This document shows positions 8,298-17,196 of a stretch of DNA of 64,000 nt, piece by piece. Source of the stretch: Roseovarius sp. (GTDB lineage: Bacteria > Pseudomonadota > Alphaproteobacteria > Rhodobacterales > Rhodobacteraceae); assembly GCA_014359765.1 (NCBI GenBank), contig JACIYT010000002.1, positions 124,001 through 188,000 on the forward strand, given 5' to 3'. Under the pieces are notes generated by a model, which saw only the letters and a list, made by a program, of their open reading frames with translations, ran no database searches and was not told the DNA's origin. The position numbers and the translations under genes are program-made. How positions within the stretch are numbered: the first letter of the stretch is position 1; each line of letters begins with the position of its first letter.

Positions 8298-9458
8298 ATG
8301 GATTTCACACTGAACGACGAACAGCGCCAGATCTACGAATACGGTGGCCAGCTGGCGCAGAAATACGACAATGCCTATTGGCGCGACCACGCCCGCCGGC
8401 ACGCATTTCCGCACGAGATGTTCCGCCAGATCGCCGATGATGGTTTTCTGGGGATCATGGTGCCCGAGGAATACGGCGGTGCGGGCCTTGGCATGACCGA
8501 AATGGCGCTGTTCATGGAGGGCACCGCCAATCACGGGATCCCGCTCCTGATGATGGTGGTGGGGCCGACGATGTCGCTGGCCCATATCGCCCATCACGGC
8601 ACCGAGTTTCACCGAAAGGAGCTCCTGCCGGCCGCATGCCGGGGCGAGATCCAGTTCTGCTTTGCGATCACCGAGCCGGGCGCCGGATCCAACACGATGA
8701 AGGCCACGACGCTGGCGAAGCGCCGGGGCAACCGGTTCAGCCTGTCGGGCGAAAAGACCTTCATCACCGGGGCGGAGGTGGCGGATTACTGCCTCGTCGT
8801 GGCGCGCACGAAGCCGCATACCGAGGTCAGCCGCAAGACCGACGGCTTTACCCTTTTCGCGGTGGACCTGAAGAAGAAAGGCGTGGAAAAACAGCGGGTG
8901 AAGATCGCGATCCCGCTGCCCGAGGAACAGTGGACGCTGTTCTTCGACGATGTCGATCTCGGCCCCGAGGATGTGGTCGGCGAGGTGGACGAGGGGTTCT
9001 CGATCCTGTTCGACAGCCTCAACCCCGAGCGCATCATCCTCGCCGCGCTGTGCTGTGGCATCGGTCGCTTCGCGCTCGGCAAGGGGGTGGCCTATGCCTC
9101 CGAGCGCAATGTCTTCGGCCAGCCGATCGGCGCCCATCAGGGGGTGCAGCATCCGATGGCCCGGGCCTATACGGCGATCGAGATGGCCAGCCTCATGACT
9201 CGCCGCGCGGCATGGGAATTCGACAACAAGCTGCCGGCCGGCGCCTCCTCGAACATGGCCAAATATGCCGCCGCCGAGGCCGGGATCGAGGCGGTCGATG
9301 CCGCGCTTCAGGCGCATGGCGGCTCGGGCTTTACCGAGGATACCGGGCTTTACGAGATGTATCCGATGATGCGCCTGCTGCGCACCGCGCCGGTCAACCG
9401 CGAGCTCTGCCTCAGCTTCATCGGGGAAAAGGTCATGGGCCTGCCGAGATCCTATTGA
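8298..9458 (+). CDS. Acyl-CoA dehydrogenase (second of the operon)
   Basis: 386 residues, complete acyl-CoA dehydrogenase: 'CFAITEPGAGSNT' flavin loop, 'LSGEKTFITGAE' middle domain and 'QAHGGSGFTEDTGLYEMY' C-terminal domain. The tail 'RTAPVNREL' replaces the usual 'YEGTSEIQ', as in a CaiA-like subclass, so its base and substrate may differ from those of the first dehydrogenase. Two dissimilar dehydrogenases in one operon suggest two separate oxidation steps rather than isoenzymes. A 26-base gap with a strong ribosome site leads to the ligase gene. Confidence 0.82.
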   Translation: MDFTLNDEQRQIYEYGGQLAQKYDNAYWRDHARRHAFPHEMFRQIADDGFLGIMVPEEYGGAGLGMTEMALFMEGTANHGIPLLMMVVGPTMSLAHIAHHGTEFHRKELLPAACRGEIQFCFAITEPGAGSNTMKATTLAKRRGNRFSLSGEKTFITGAEVADYCLVVARTKPHTEVSRKTDGFTLFAVDLKKKGVEKQRVKIAIPLPEEQWTLFFDDVDLGPEDVVGEVDEGFSILFDSLNPERIILAALCCGIGRFALGKGVAYASERNVFGQPIGAHQGVQHPMARAYTAIEMASLMTRRAAWEFDNKLPAGASSNMAKYAAAEAGIEAVDAALQAHGGSGFTEDTGLYEMYPMMRLLRTAPVNRELCLSFIGEKVMGLPRSY

Positions 9459-9484
9459 TCGGGGGCCTGGCAAGGGAGGACGAC

Positions 9485-10876
9485 ATGCAGTTCGGGATGC
9501 GTTTTCGGCGCGCGGATGCCGCCGACAGGGCGAAAGAGAGATTCTGGCACGCGATCGAGGGTGCGCCCCTCGACGAGGTGCGCCGCATTCAGGAGGAGCG
9601 GCTGCGCGCGCAGATGGCCTGGCTCAAGGCGAAGTCGCCCTTCTACCAGGAGAAATTCGCCGCCGCCGGTGTGGATTTCGACGAGATCCGCACCATCGCG
9701 GACCTTCCGAAGCTGCCCTACACCTACAAGACCGAAATCCGCGAGAGCCTCGCCGCGGAGCCGCCTTTCGGCCGGCACCGCGCCGCGCCGATGGCCGACA
9801 TCATCCAGATGCAGGCCTCTTCGGGCACCACCGGAAGCCCGTCCTACGTCGCCCTGACCGAGGCCGATGCCGAGATGTGGCACGAGATGACGGCGCGCTG
9901 CTTCTTTGCCAACGGGGTGCGCCCGGGCGATCTGGTGCTGCACGCATTTTCGCTGGCCAAGGGCTTTGTCGGGGGCATCCCGGTGATGCAGGGCCTGCAA
10001 TACATGGGCGCGATCGACGTGCCGATCGGGGCCGATGGTGGCGCGGAGCGGCTGTTGCGGGCCTGTGCCGATACGCGCCCGCGCTGTATCGTCGGGGCGC
10101 CGAACTTCGTGCTGCACCTCGCCGAGAAGGCGCCCGAAGTGCTGGGCCGCAAGGCCAGCGAGCTGGGCGTGGAGCGGGTGATCGTCGGCGGCGAGCCGGG
10201 CGGCGGCATTCCGGCGATCCGGGCCAAGATCGAGGCCGCCTGGGGCGCGACCTGCACCGAGATGCTGGGCGGCACCGATCTGGGCGTGACCTACTGGGCA
10301 GAATGCGACGAACAGTCGGGAATGCATATGGTCAACATGGACTATATCATCACCGAGCTGCTCGACCCCGACAGCGGCGAGATCATCCCATGGGAAAAGG
10401 GCGCCGAGGGCGAGATGGTCTATACCGCGCTCGGCCGGCAGGCGAGCCCGCTGGTGCGGTTCCGCTCGGGCGACCATATCGAGGTGCTCGGCACGGATTG
10501 CACATGCGGGCGCACCGGCCCGAAGATCCGCTGCACCGGGCGCACCGATGACATGCTGATCGTGCGCGGTGCCAATGTGTTCCCCTCGGCGATCAACAGC
10601 GTGATCAATGAAATGGTGCCGGAAACCAACGGCGTCATGCGCATCGTCGCCGATTTCGAGGGCCATACCACGCAAGACGCGCTCAAGGTGATCGTCGAGC
10701 GCGGCCCGGGCCGCGACCCTGCCGACGATGCCGCCCTCAAGCGCAGGATCGAACAGCGCCTGCGCGATGCTCTCGTGTTCAAGGCCGACGTTCATCTCGT
10801 CGCGCCCGACACGTTTGAAAAACCCGGCGCCGCCAAGGTTGCCTTTGTCCTGAGAGAATATCCGGACCTGCCATGA
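9485..10876 (+). CDS. Phenylacetate-CoA ligase-like (PaaK family) AMP-forming ligase
   Basis: 463 residues of the PaaK branch of adenylate-forming enzymes: the phosphate-binding loop is 'QASSGTTGSP', followed by 'GGTDLGVTYW' (adenine region) and 'GRTDDMLIVRGANVFP' (hinge to the mobile C-terminal domain). It should activate a carboxylic acid with ATP and CoA, giving the operon its entry substrate; the PaaK fold favours aromatic or cyclic acids, though members vary. The cysteines 'CTCGRTGPK' near residue 340 recall the zinc site of PaaK-like ligases. The start at 9485 follows AGGGAGGA. The stop overlaps the carboxyltransferase start by ATGA. Confidence 0.82.
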   Translation: MQFGMRFRRADAADRAKERFWHAIEGAPLDEVRRIQEERLRAQMAWLKAKSPFYQEKFAAAGVDFDEIRTIADLPKLPYTYKTEIRESLAAEPPFGRHRAAPMADIIQMQASSGTTGSPSYVALTEADAEMWHEMTARCFFANGVRPGDLVLHAFSLAKGFVGGIPVMQGLQYMGAIDVPIGADGGAERLLRACADTRPRCIVGAPNFVLHLAEKAPEVLGRKASELGVERVIVGGEPGGGIPAIRAKIEAAWGATCTEMLGGTDLGVTYWAECDEQSGMHMVNMDYIITELLDPDSGEIIPWEKGAEGEMVYTALGRQASPLVRFRSGDHIEVLGTDCTCGRTGPKIRCTGRTDDMLIVRGANVFPSAINSVINEMVPETNGVMRIVADFEGHTTQDALKVIVERGPGRDPADDAALKRRIEQRLRDALVFKADVHLVAPDTFEKPGAAKVAFVLREYPDLP

Positions 10877-12480
10877 CACGCATGAAATCCCTTCTCGATA
10901 CCGGGTCCGACGACTTCCGGGAAAACGATGCCTTTTATCGCGCGAAGATCGGCGAGCTTCACGCCCTGCGCCTGCAACAGCGGGTGGGTGGCCCCGAAAA
11001 GGCACGGCAGCGGCATGTGCAGAAGGGCAAGATCCTGCCCCGCGAACGGGTCGAGCGGCTGATCGACCCGGGATCGCCGTTTCTCGAACTGGGCGAGCTG
11101 GCCGGTCTGGACAAGTATGACGACGTGCCGCCCGGTGCCGGGATCATCACCGGCATCGGCATGATCGAGGGCCGCCAATGCATGATCATCGCCAATGACG
11201 CCACGGTGAAGGGCGGGACCTATTTCGGCATGACCTGCCGCAAGCATGTCCGGGCGCAGCGGATCGCGTGGAACAACCGCCTGCCGGTGATCACGCTGGT
11301 CGATTCCGGCGGCGCGTTCCTGCCGGAACAGGCCAATATCTTTCCCGACGAGGGCCAGTTCGGCTCGATCTTTCACCAGCAGATCGGCATGTCGGGCGAT
11401 GGCATTCCGCAGATCGCCGTGGTCATGGGACCCTGCACCGCGGGCGGCGCCTATATCCCGGCGCTCTGCGACGAGGTGGTGATCGTGCGCGGCCAGGGCT
11501 TCATGTATCTGGGCGGGCCGGAGCTGACCTTTGCGGCCACCGGCGAAAAGGTCGATGCCGAGACGCTGGGCGGCGGCAAGATGCATTGCTCGGTCTCCGG
11601 CGTGACCGACCACCTGGCCGAGGATGACGCCCATGCGCTCGCGATCACGCGCGAGATCGTGAGCCACCTGGGCGAACGGCCCCAACCGCGCAAGACGCCC
11701 CGCCCCCCGCGCCCGCCCGCCTACCCGGTCGAGGAGATCCACGGCATCATCAGCCGCGATCCCAAGGTGCCCACCGACAACCGCGAGATCGTCGCGCGGC
11801 TGCTCGATGACAGCGATTTCCACGAGTTCAAGCCGCTTTACGGCGACACGCTGATGACCGGCTGGGGCCGTATCCACGGCCACGAGATCGGCATTCTCGC
11901 CAATACCGGGGTGCTGTTCGTCGAGGCGGCGCTCAAGGCCACGCATTTCATCAACCTGTGCGTCCAGCGCGATATCCCGCTGCTGTTTCTCGCCGATGTG
12001 AACGGCTTCATGGTCGGGCGCGAGGTCGAACAGATGGGCATCGCCAAGGCGGGCGCCAAGATGATCACGGCCATGTCCTCGGCAAGGGTGCCGAAATTCA
12101 CCATCATCACCGGCGGCTCCTACGGGGCGGGATATCTGGCGATGCTGGGCCGGCCCTTCCAGCCCGACGCGATGTTCGCCTGGCCCACGGGCCGGTCCGC
12201 GATCATGGGGCCCGAACAGGCCGCCAGCGTGCTGGCGCAGGTCCGCGCGCAGATCAACGAACGGGAGGGCAGGAGCTGGACCGCCGAGGAGGAAGAGGCG
12301 TTCAAGGCGCCGATCCGCAAGGAATACGAGGATTTTCAGGGGGCCTACAATTTCGCGTCGAATCTCTGGATCGATGGCGTGATCACGCCGGGCGAAACCC
12401 GCGACGTCATGGCGCTCCTGCTCGATGTGACCGCGCGCCGACCGAAGGTCGAGACGCATTTCGGCGTGTTCAGGATGTGA
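10873..12480 (+). CDS. Acyl-CoA carboxylase carboxyltransferase (beta) subunit, methylcrotonyl/geranyl-CoA type
   Basis: 535 residues, the usual length for MccB/AtuC. Two crotonase-like carboxyltransferase halves are visible: N-terminal 'LVDSGGAFLPEQANIFPDEGQFG' with 'GPCTAGGAYIPALCDE', and C-terminal 'LADVNGFMVG' with 'GGSYGAGYLAM'. It transfers carboxylate from biotin to an acyl-CoA. The wording is that of the methylcrotonyl-/geranyl-CoA carboxylase family (gamma-carboxylation of 3-methyl-2-enoyl-CoA), not of propionyl-CoA carboxylase. The partner alpha subunit follows after 10 bases. Substrate unproven; the flanking PaaK ligase and altered lyase argue against plain leucine degradation. Confidence 0.85.
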   Translation: MTRMKSLLDTGSDDFRENDAFYRAKIGELHALRLQQRVGGPEKARQRHVQKGKILPRERVERLIDPGSPFLELGELAGLDKYDDVPPGAGIITGIGMIEGRQCMIIANDATVKGGTYFGMTCRKHVRAQRIAWNNRLPVITLVDSGGAFLPEQANIFPDEGQFGSIFHQQIGMSGDGIPQIAVVMGPCTAGGAYIPALCDEVVIVRGQGFMYLGGPELTFAATGEKVDAETLGGGKMHCSVSGVTDHLAEDDAHALAITREIVSHLGERPQPRKTPRPPRPPAYPVEEIHGIISRDPKVPTDNREIVARLLDDSDFHEFKPLYGDTLMTGWGRIHGHEIGILANTGVLFVEAALKATHFINLCVQRDIPLLFLADVNGFMVGREVEQMGIAKAGAKMITAMSSARVPKFTIITGGSYGAGYLAMLGRPFQPDAMFAWPTGRSAIMGPEQAASVLAQVRAQINEREGRSWTAEEEEAFKAPIRKEYEDFQGAYNFASNLWIDGVITPGETRDVMALLLDVTARRPKVETHFGVFRM

Positions 12481-12490
12481 GGGGAAGGCC

Positions 12491-14497
12491 ATGAAGATCA
12501 GGACACTCCTCATCGCCAATCGCGGCGAAATCGCCTGCCGGATCGCGCGCACCGCGCGGGCCTGCGGGATCACCCCGGTCGGTGTGCATTCCGAGGCCGA
12601 TGCCGACGCCCTCCATGTCCGCGAGATCGGGCGCTCGGTCTGTGTCGGCGCCGGGCCGGCCTCCGAGAGCTATCTCAGGATCGACGCCGTGATCGACGCC
12701 GCCCGCGCCGTGGGCGCCGACGCGATCCATCCCGGCTATGGTTTCCTGGCCGAGAACCCCGATTTCGCCCGCGCGGTCGAGGCCGCCGGCATGATCTTCA
12801 TGGGGCCGACGCCGGAGACGCTCGAACGATTTGGCGACAAGGCCAGCGCCAAGCAGGCGGCGATTGCCGCCAGCGTCCCGGTGATCGCCGGTGTCGAGGG
12901 CGCGCGCTCGGACCCCGACGAGATCGCCGACGAGGTGCGCAGGATGGGCCTTCCGGTGCTTCTCAAGGCGGTCGGCGGTGGCGGCGGGCGCGGCCAGCGG
13001 CTGGTGACGAGCGAGGCCACGCTGATCGAGGATATCGAGGGGGCGCTGCGCGAGGCGCGCTCGACCTTCGGATCCGAGGGGCTCCTGCTGGAGCGTTTCC
13101 TGCCGGAGGCGCGCCATGTCGAGGTGCAGATCGCAGGCGACGGCAAGGGCCATGTCGTGCATCTGTTCGAGCGCGACTGCACGCTCCAGCGCCGCCACCA
13201 GAAGGTCATCGAGGAGGCCCCCGCCTGGGGCCTGCCCCGGACGCTGCTCGACGATATCGCGCGCGACGCGGTGCGCCTCGGCGAGACGCTCGACTATCGC
13301 GGCCTGGGCACGGTGGAATTCCTCGTCGCGGGGGAGGCCTATTTCTTCCTCGAGGTGAACCCGCGTATCCAGGTGGAACATCCGGTCACCGAGGCGATCA
13401 CCGGGCTGGACCTCGTGGCGCTGCACCTGCGCATCGCCGAGGGTGCCGGGCTTGGCCTGCGGCAGGAGGATCTGCGGATCGACGGGCACGCGATCGAGGC
13501 GCGGCTCTATGCCGAGGACCCCGCCATGGAGTTTGCCCCATCGACGGGCCGGCTGGGCACGCTCAGCCTGCCGGCGGGGCTCCGGATCGACAGCGGCGTG
13601 GCCGAAGGCGACGAGGTGACGCCCTATTACGACCCGATGATCGCCAAGCTGATCGTCCACGCGCCGGACCGGGAAACCGCGCTGGCGCGGCTGGCGGCGG
13701 CGCTCGATCATGTCGCGGTCGAGGGGGTGGAGACCAATCGCGCCTTTCTCGGCGCGCTGGTCCGGGCGCCGGAATTCGCCGGGATGCAGGTGCATACGCG
13801 CTGGATCGACGGGCGCATCGAGGCGCTGACGCGCCCCGCGCCGATCGCACGCCCGGCCCTGTGGAAGGCGGCGGCGGCCATTCTCTTCGTGGCCTCGGGC
13901 CGCACCGATCAATGCCCCGAGCCCTGGAACAATCGCGACACCTTTGCCGGCTGGCGGCTGGGGCTGGGCGGCGATCCGCTCGAGGCGGGGCAGCGCGTGA
14001 CGCTGACCGATGCCGCCGGGGCATCGGAGGAATTGCGCGTGGGTCCCGTCCGGCCCGGCAGCCGATACGAGGTGCTGTCGGAGGATGGCAGCGCAATCAC
14101 CCTGAACATGCGCGAGATCAGCCCCGGGCGCTGGCGGCTCGGCGAGGGGCGCGAGGTCCATCTGATCGACGCGCGGCTTCACGCCGGGGTGATCGAACTC
14201 GACACGCCCGAGGGCCGGCTCGTGTTCCGCCCGGCGGCGGCGCTCGACTATGCCGGCGGCGAAGGCGCGGCCGAACGCAGCGTGGTCTCGCCGCTGACCG
14301 GCATGATCGTCGAGGTGAAGGCCGCCGAGGGCCAGGCCGTGGCCGAGGGCGATGTCATCGCGGTCATGGAGTCGATGAAACTCGAAATCTCGATCCGCGC
14401 CGCGGCCGCAGGCACGGTCGGGTCCGTCACCGTCACAAAGGGCGACATGGTCGATCGCGGCCAGGTCATCGCCGAAATCCTGCCGCCAGAGGAGTGA
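12491..14497 (+). CDS. Acyl-CoA carboxylase biotin carboxylase/biotin carrier (alpha) subunit
   Basis: 668 residues. Biotin carboxylase domain at about 1-450 ('LIANRGEIACRI', ATP-grasp glycine loop 'KAVGGGGGRGQRLV', 'EVNPRIQVEHPVTE'), a middle BT-like region, and a C-terminal biotinyl domain with 'VMESMKLE', biotinyl lysine K630. It carboxylates its own biotin with ATP and bicarbonate and hands CO2 to the beta subunit encoded just upstream. The length matches MccA/AtuF. The ribosome site is GAGGGGAAGG before the ATG. The next gene, a lyase, starts 4 bases after the stop. Confidence 0.88.
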   Translation: MKIRTLLIANRGEIACRIARTARACGITPVGVHSEADADALHVREIGRSVCVGAGPASESYLRIDAVIDAARAVGADAIHPGYGFLAENPDFARAVEAAGMIFMGPTPETLERFGDKASAKQAAIAASVPVIAGVEGARSDPDEIADEVRRMGLPVLLKAVGGGGGRGQRLVTSEATLIEDIEGALREARSTFGSEGLLLERFLPEARHVEVQIAGDGKGHVVHLFERDCTLQRRHQKVIEEAPAWGLPRTLLDDIARDAVRLGETLDYRGLGTVEFLVAGEAYFFLEVNPRIQVEHPVTEAITGLDLVALHLRIAEGAGLGLRQEDLRIDGHAIEARLYAEDPAMEFAPSTGRLGTLSLPAGLRIDSGVAEGDEVTPYYDPMIAKLIVHAPDRETALARLAAALDHVAVEGVETNRAFLGALVRAPEFAGMQVHTRWIDGRIEALTRPAPIARPALWKAAAAILFVASGRTDQCPEPWNNRDTFAGWRLGLGGDPLEAGQRVTLTDAAGASEELRVGPVRPGSRYEVLSEDGSAITLNMREISPGRWRLGEGREVHLIDARLHAGVIELDTPEGRLVFRPAAALDYAGGEGAAERSVVSPLTGMIVEVKAAEGQAVAEGDVIAVMESMKLEISIRAAAAGTVGSVTVTKGDMVDRGQVIAEILPPEE

Positions 14498-14501
14498 GCA
14501 C

Positions 14502-15461
14502 ATGAGCGACTTTCCGAAATTCGTCGAATTCCGCGAGGAGGGTCCGCGCGAGGGCTTTCAGATCGAAAAGAAGATCTACCCGATCGAGCAGCGCGTCGAA
14601 CTCATCGACATGCTGAGCGAAACCGGCCTCAAGCGTATCCAGGTCGGCAGTTTCGTCAGCCCCAAATACGTGCCGCAGATGGCCGATACCGGCGAGCTGT
14701 TCCAGCGCATCAAGCGCAAGCCCGGCGTGAACTACACCGCGCTCTGGCTCAACGACAAGGGCTTTCGCAAGGCGCTGACGGCGCATGAGGTCGATATCGA
14801 CCCGCGCCTGCTGTTCTACCCGTCCGAGGCCTTTGCCCAGGCCAACAACAACTGCTCCTCCGCCGAAATGCGCGAGCGGCAGCGCGACTGGGTGCGTCTC
14901 TACAAGCAGGAGGGCTACACCGTCGATGCGGCCTATGTGATGACGGCCTTCGGCTGCAATTACGAGGGGCCGATCCCGCAGGAGCGTATCCTCGACGATT
15001 TCCGCTTCATCCTGCAACTTTGCGGCGAAGAGGAGATCCCCGTGCCGATCCTGGTGATCGCCGACACGATGGGCTGGGGCAATCCCGAGGCGGTCAAGCG
15101 CATGATCGGTGCCCTGCGCGAGCTGGCCCCGGAGGCGCGCATCGGGATGCATATTCACGATACGCGCGGGCTGGGCATCGCCAATCTCCATGCCGCCCTG
15201 TCGATGGGGGTGGACATGTTCGAAAGCTCGATCGCGGGGCTTGGCGGCTGTCCGTTCGCGGGCCACGGCCATGCGCGCGCGGCTGGGAATGTCTGCACCG
15301 AGGATGCGGTTTTCCTGTGTCATGAACTGGGCATCGAGACCGGCATCGATCTCGACAAGCTGATCGCCGCCGCGCTCAAGGCCGAGGAAATCATCGGCGC
15401 GCCGCTGATGGGCCGGGTCATGCATTCGGGCGGTCTCGACAAGTATCGCAAGGCAAGCTGA
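14502..15461 (+). CDS. HMG-CoA lyase-like enzyme with altered metal site
   Basis: 319-residue DRE-TIM metallolyase homologous to hydroxymethylglutaryl-CoA lyase: 'SFVSPKYVPQM', 'HIHDTRG' (H217 and H219, metal ligands) and the signature GLGGCPFA with catalytic C250. Two key sites differ from the canonical enzyme. The Arg-Asp pair of 'GPRDG' is Arg16-Glu17 (GPREG), so a metal-binding aspartate is glutamate. The loop between C250 and the metal-binding asparagine (N263) is four residues longer than in the human enzyme. Known HMG-CoA lyases cleave a 3-hydroxy-3-methylglutaryl thioester to acetyl-CoA and acetoacetate; here a larger or different 3-hydroxydicarboxyl-CoA is likely. Placement right after the carboxylase subunits supports a carboxylation-then-cleavage scheme. 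Confidence 0.8.
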   Translation: MSDFPKFVEFREEGPREGFQIEKKIYPIEQRVELIDMLSETGLKRIQVGSFVSPKYVPQMADTGELFQRIKRKPGVNYTALWLNDKGFRKALTAHEVDIDPRLLFYPSEAFAQANNNCSSAEMRERQRDWVRLYKQEGYTVDAAYVMTAFGCNYEGPIPQERILDDFRFILQLCGEEEIPVPILVIADTMGWGNPEAVKRMIGALRELAPEARIGMHIHDTRGLGIANLHAALSMGVDMFESSIAGLGGCPFAGHGHARAAGNVCTEDAVFLCHELGIETGIDLDKLIAAALKAEEIIGAPLMGRVMHSGGLDKYRKAS

Positions 15462-15472
15462 GGAGGACAGAA

Positions 15473-16387
15473 ATGGCAAAGGCACTTGACGGAAAGGTCG
15501 TGCTGGTCACCGGCGCGGGGGGCGGGATCGGCCGCGATATCGCCCTGATGGCCGCGGCCGAGGGGGCGGCGGTGGTGGTCAACGATCTGGGCGCGTCGCT
15601 GAAGGGCACCGGCCAGTCCGAGACCGCCGCCGACAAGGTTGTCGAGGAGATCCGCGCCGCGGGCGGCGAGGCGATCGCCGATGGCGGGTCGGTCGCGGAC
15701 CCGGAGGCCGCGCGCGCCATGGTGGAGGCCGGGGTGAAGGCCTTTGGTCGCATCGACGCGGTGGTGAACAATGCCGGCATCCTGCGCGACGGCTTCTTCC
15801 ACAAGATGACCTACGAGGATTTCGACGCGGTGGTAAAGGTCCATCTCTACGGCGCCTTCAACACCAGCCGCGCGGCGGCCGACTATTTCCGCGAGCAGGA
15901 AAGCGGCGCGCTGGTGCACATGACCTCGACCTCGGGGCTGATCGGCAATTACGCCCAGGCGAATTATTCCGCGGCGAAGCTGGGCATCGCGGCCTTCTCC
16001 AAGTCGGTCGCGCTGGACCTGAGGCGCTGGAACGTGCGCTCCAACTGCATCGCGCCCTTTGCCTGGAGCCGGATGATCTCGTCCATCAAGACCGACACGC
16101 CCGAACAGCAGGCGCGCGTCGAGAAGATCAAGCAGATGACCCCGGCGAAGGTCGCCCCGATGGCCTGTTTCCTGATGTCCGACAAGGCCGAGGGCGTGAG
16201 CGGACAGATCTTCGCAGTGCGCATGAACGAGATCTTCCTGTTCAATCAGCCCCGCCCCGTTCGCTCGGTCCATTCCGGCGAGGGCTGGACCGCCGATGCC
16301 ATCGCCGAGCGCGCCATTCCCGCCCTCAGGTCGCAATTCACCCCGCTCGAGGTATCGGCGGACGTGTTTTCGTGGGATCCGGTCTGA
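15473..16387 (+). CDS. SDR of the MFE-2 (R)-3-hydroxyacyl-CoA dehydrogenase type
   Basis: 304 residues. The N-terminal Rossmann motif 'VTGAGGGIGRDIA' and 'VVVNDLG' (the wording of peroxisomal multifunctional enzyme 2 dehydrogenase domains), plus the catalytic YSAAK, identify an NAD-dependent short-chain dehydrogenase. An additional about 50 residues at the C-terminus exceed a minimal SDR, as in MFE-2-like proteins. The expected reaction is oxidation of a 3-hydroxyacyl-CoA to the 3-ketoacyl-CoA. Ribosome site AGGAGGACAGAA. Its TGA overlaps the next ATG (TGATG). Confidence 0.83.
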   Translation: MAKALDGKVVLVTGAGGGIGRDIALMAAAEGAAVVVNDLGASLKGTGQSETAADKVVEEIRAAGGEAIADGGSVADPEAARAMVEAGVKAFGRIDAVVNNAGILRDGFFHKMTYEDFDAVVKVHLYGAFNTSRAAADYFREQESGALVHMTSTSGLIGNYAQANYSAAKLGIAAFSKSVALDLRRWNVRSNCIAPFAWSRMISSIKTDTPEQQARVEKIKQMTPAKVAPMACFLMSDKAEGVSGQIFAVRMNEIFLFNQPRPVRSVHSGEGWTADAIAERAIPALRSQFTPLEVSADVFSWDPV

Positions 16388-17187
16388 TGGGCAAGCGCAA
16401 GGACAAGATCACGTCGAAGATCGGCTGGAGCACGCCGGACAGGATCAACGTGCGGGGGCTCGACCTGCCGAACGAGATCCTCGGCCACATGAACCTCGGC
16501 GATCTGGCATTCCTGCAAGTGACGGGCCGCAAGGCCACGCCCGAGGAAAGCCGGGTCTTCAATGCCATCATCATCACCCTCGTGGAACATGGCATCACCC
16601 CCTCGGCGATGGTTGCGCGGATGACCTACATGGGCGCGCCCGAATCGCTTCAGGCGGCGGTGGCGGCGGGGCTCTGCGGGCTGGGAACGGTGTTTGTCGG
16701 CTCGATGGAGGGCGCGTCGCGGATGCTCTACGAGGCGCTGCCGCGCGAGGCGCTCGGCACCGGGGCGGATCTCGACGCCATCGCGCGCGAGACGGTCGCG
16801 CAGTTCCGTGCGCGCAACGCCATCGTGCCGGGGCTGGGCCATCCGGTGCACAAGCCGGTCGATCCGCGCGCCCCGCGCCTGTTCGAGATCGCGGCGGAGA
16901 ACGGCATGTCGGGCGAATATGTCGCGCTGATCCAGAAGATCCAGGCCGAGGCCGAGGCAAGATCCGGCAAGATGCTGCCGATCAACGCCACCGGGGCGAT
17001 CGGCGCGATCTGCTGCGAATTCGGCTTTCCGTGGAAGATCGTGCGCGGTTTTGGCGTCATGGCACGCGCCATCGGGCTGGTCGGGCATATCCTCGAGGAA
17101 AGCGAGAACCCGATTTCCTTCGAGCTGTGGCAGCGCGCCGAGGAGGAGATCCTCGAGACATCGGGTCCCGGCGCGGATCAGGCGTAA
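16387..17187 (+). CDS. Citrate-synthase-like protein, citryl-CoA lyase family
   Basis: 266 residues, matching only the catalytic half of citrate synthase. 'VEHGITPSAMVARMTYMGA' aligns with the first catalytic histidine region and 'GLGHPVHKPVDPRAP' with the second ('GFGHRVYKxxDPR'). This short form is like (3S)-citryl-CoA lyase, which splits citryl-CoA to acetyl-CoA and oxaloacetate. Its presence beside a biotin carboxylase and an HMG-CoA-lyase-like gene suggests a second retro-Claisen step on a carboxylated 3-hydroxyacyl-CoA. I chose ATG 16387 over GTG 16372, since the former gives TGATG coupling and the natural MGKRKDK start. Last gene of the operon. Confidence 0.75.
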   Translation: MGKRKDKITSKIGWSTPDRINVRGLDLPNEILGHMNLGDLAFLQVTGRKATPEESRVFNAIIITLVEHGITPSAMVARMTYMGAPESLQAAVAAGLCGLGTVFVGSMEGASRMLYEALPREALGTGADLDAIARETVAQFRARNAIVPGLGHPVHKPVDPRAPRLFEIAAENGMSGEYVALIQKIQAEAEARSGKMLPINATGAIGAICCEFGFPWKIVRGFGVMARAIGLVGHILEESENPISFELWQRAEEEILETSGPGADQA

Positions 17188-17196
17188 TCGCCCCTG

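Noticed and set aside
10873-15461. Plain assignment of the carboxylase subunits and lyase as the leucine pathway (mccB-mccA-mvaB)
   Set aside because: The lyase has Glu17 and a longer loop, and the operon carries a PaaK ligase, MFE-2-like SDR and citryl-CoA-lyase-like gene that leucine degradation does not need. Still possible, hence no gene symbols given.
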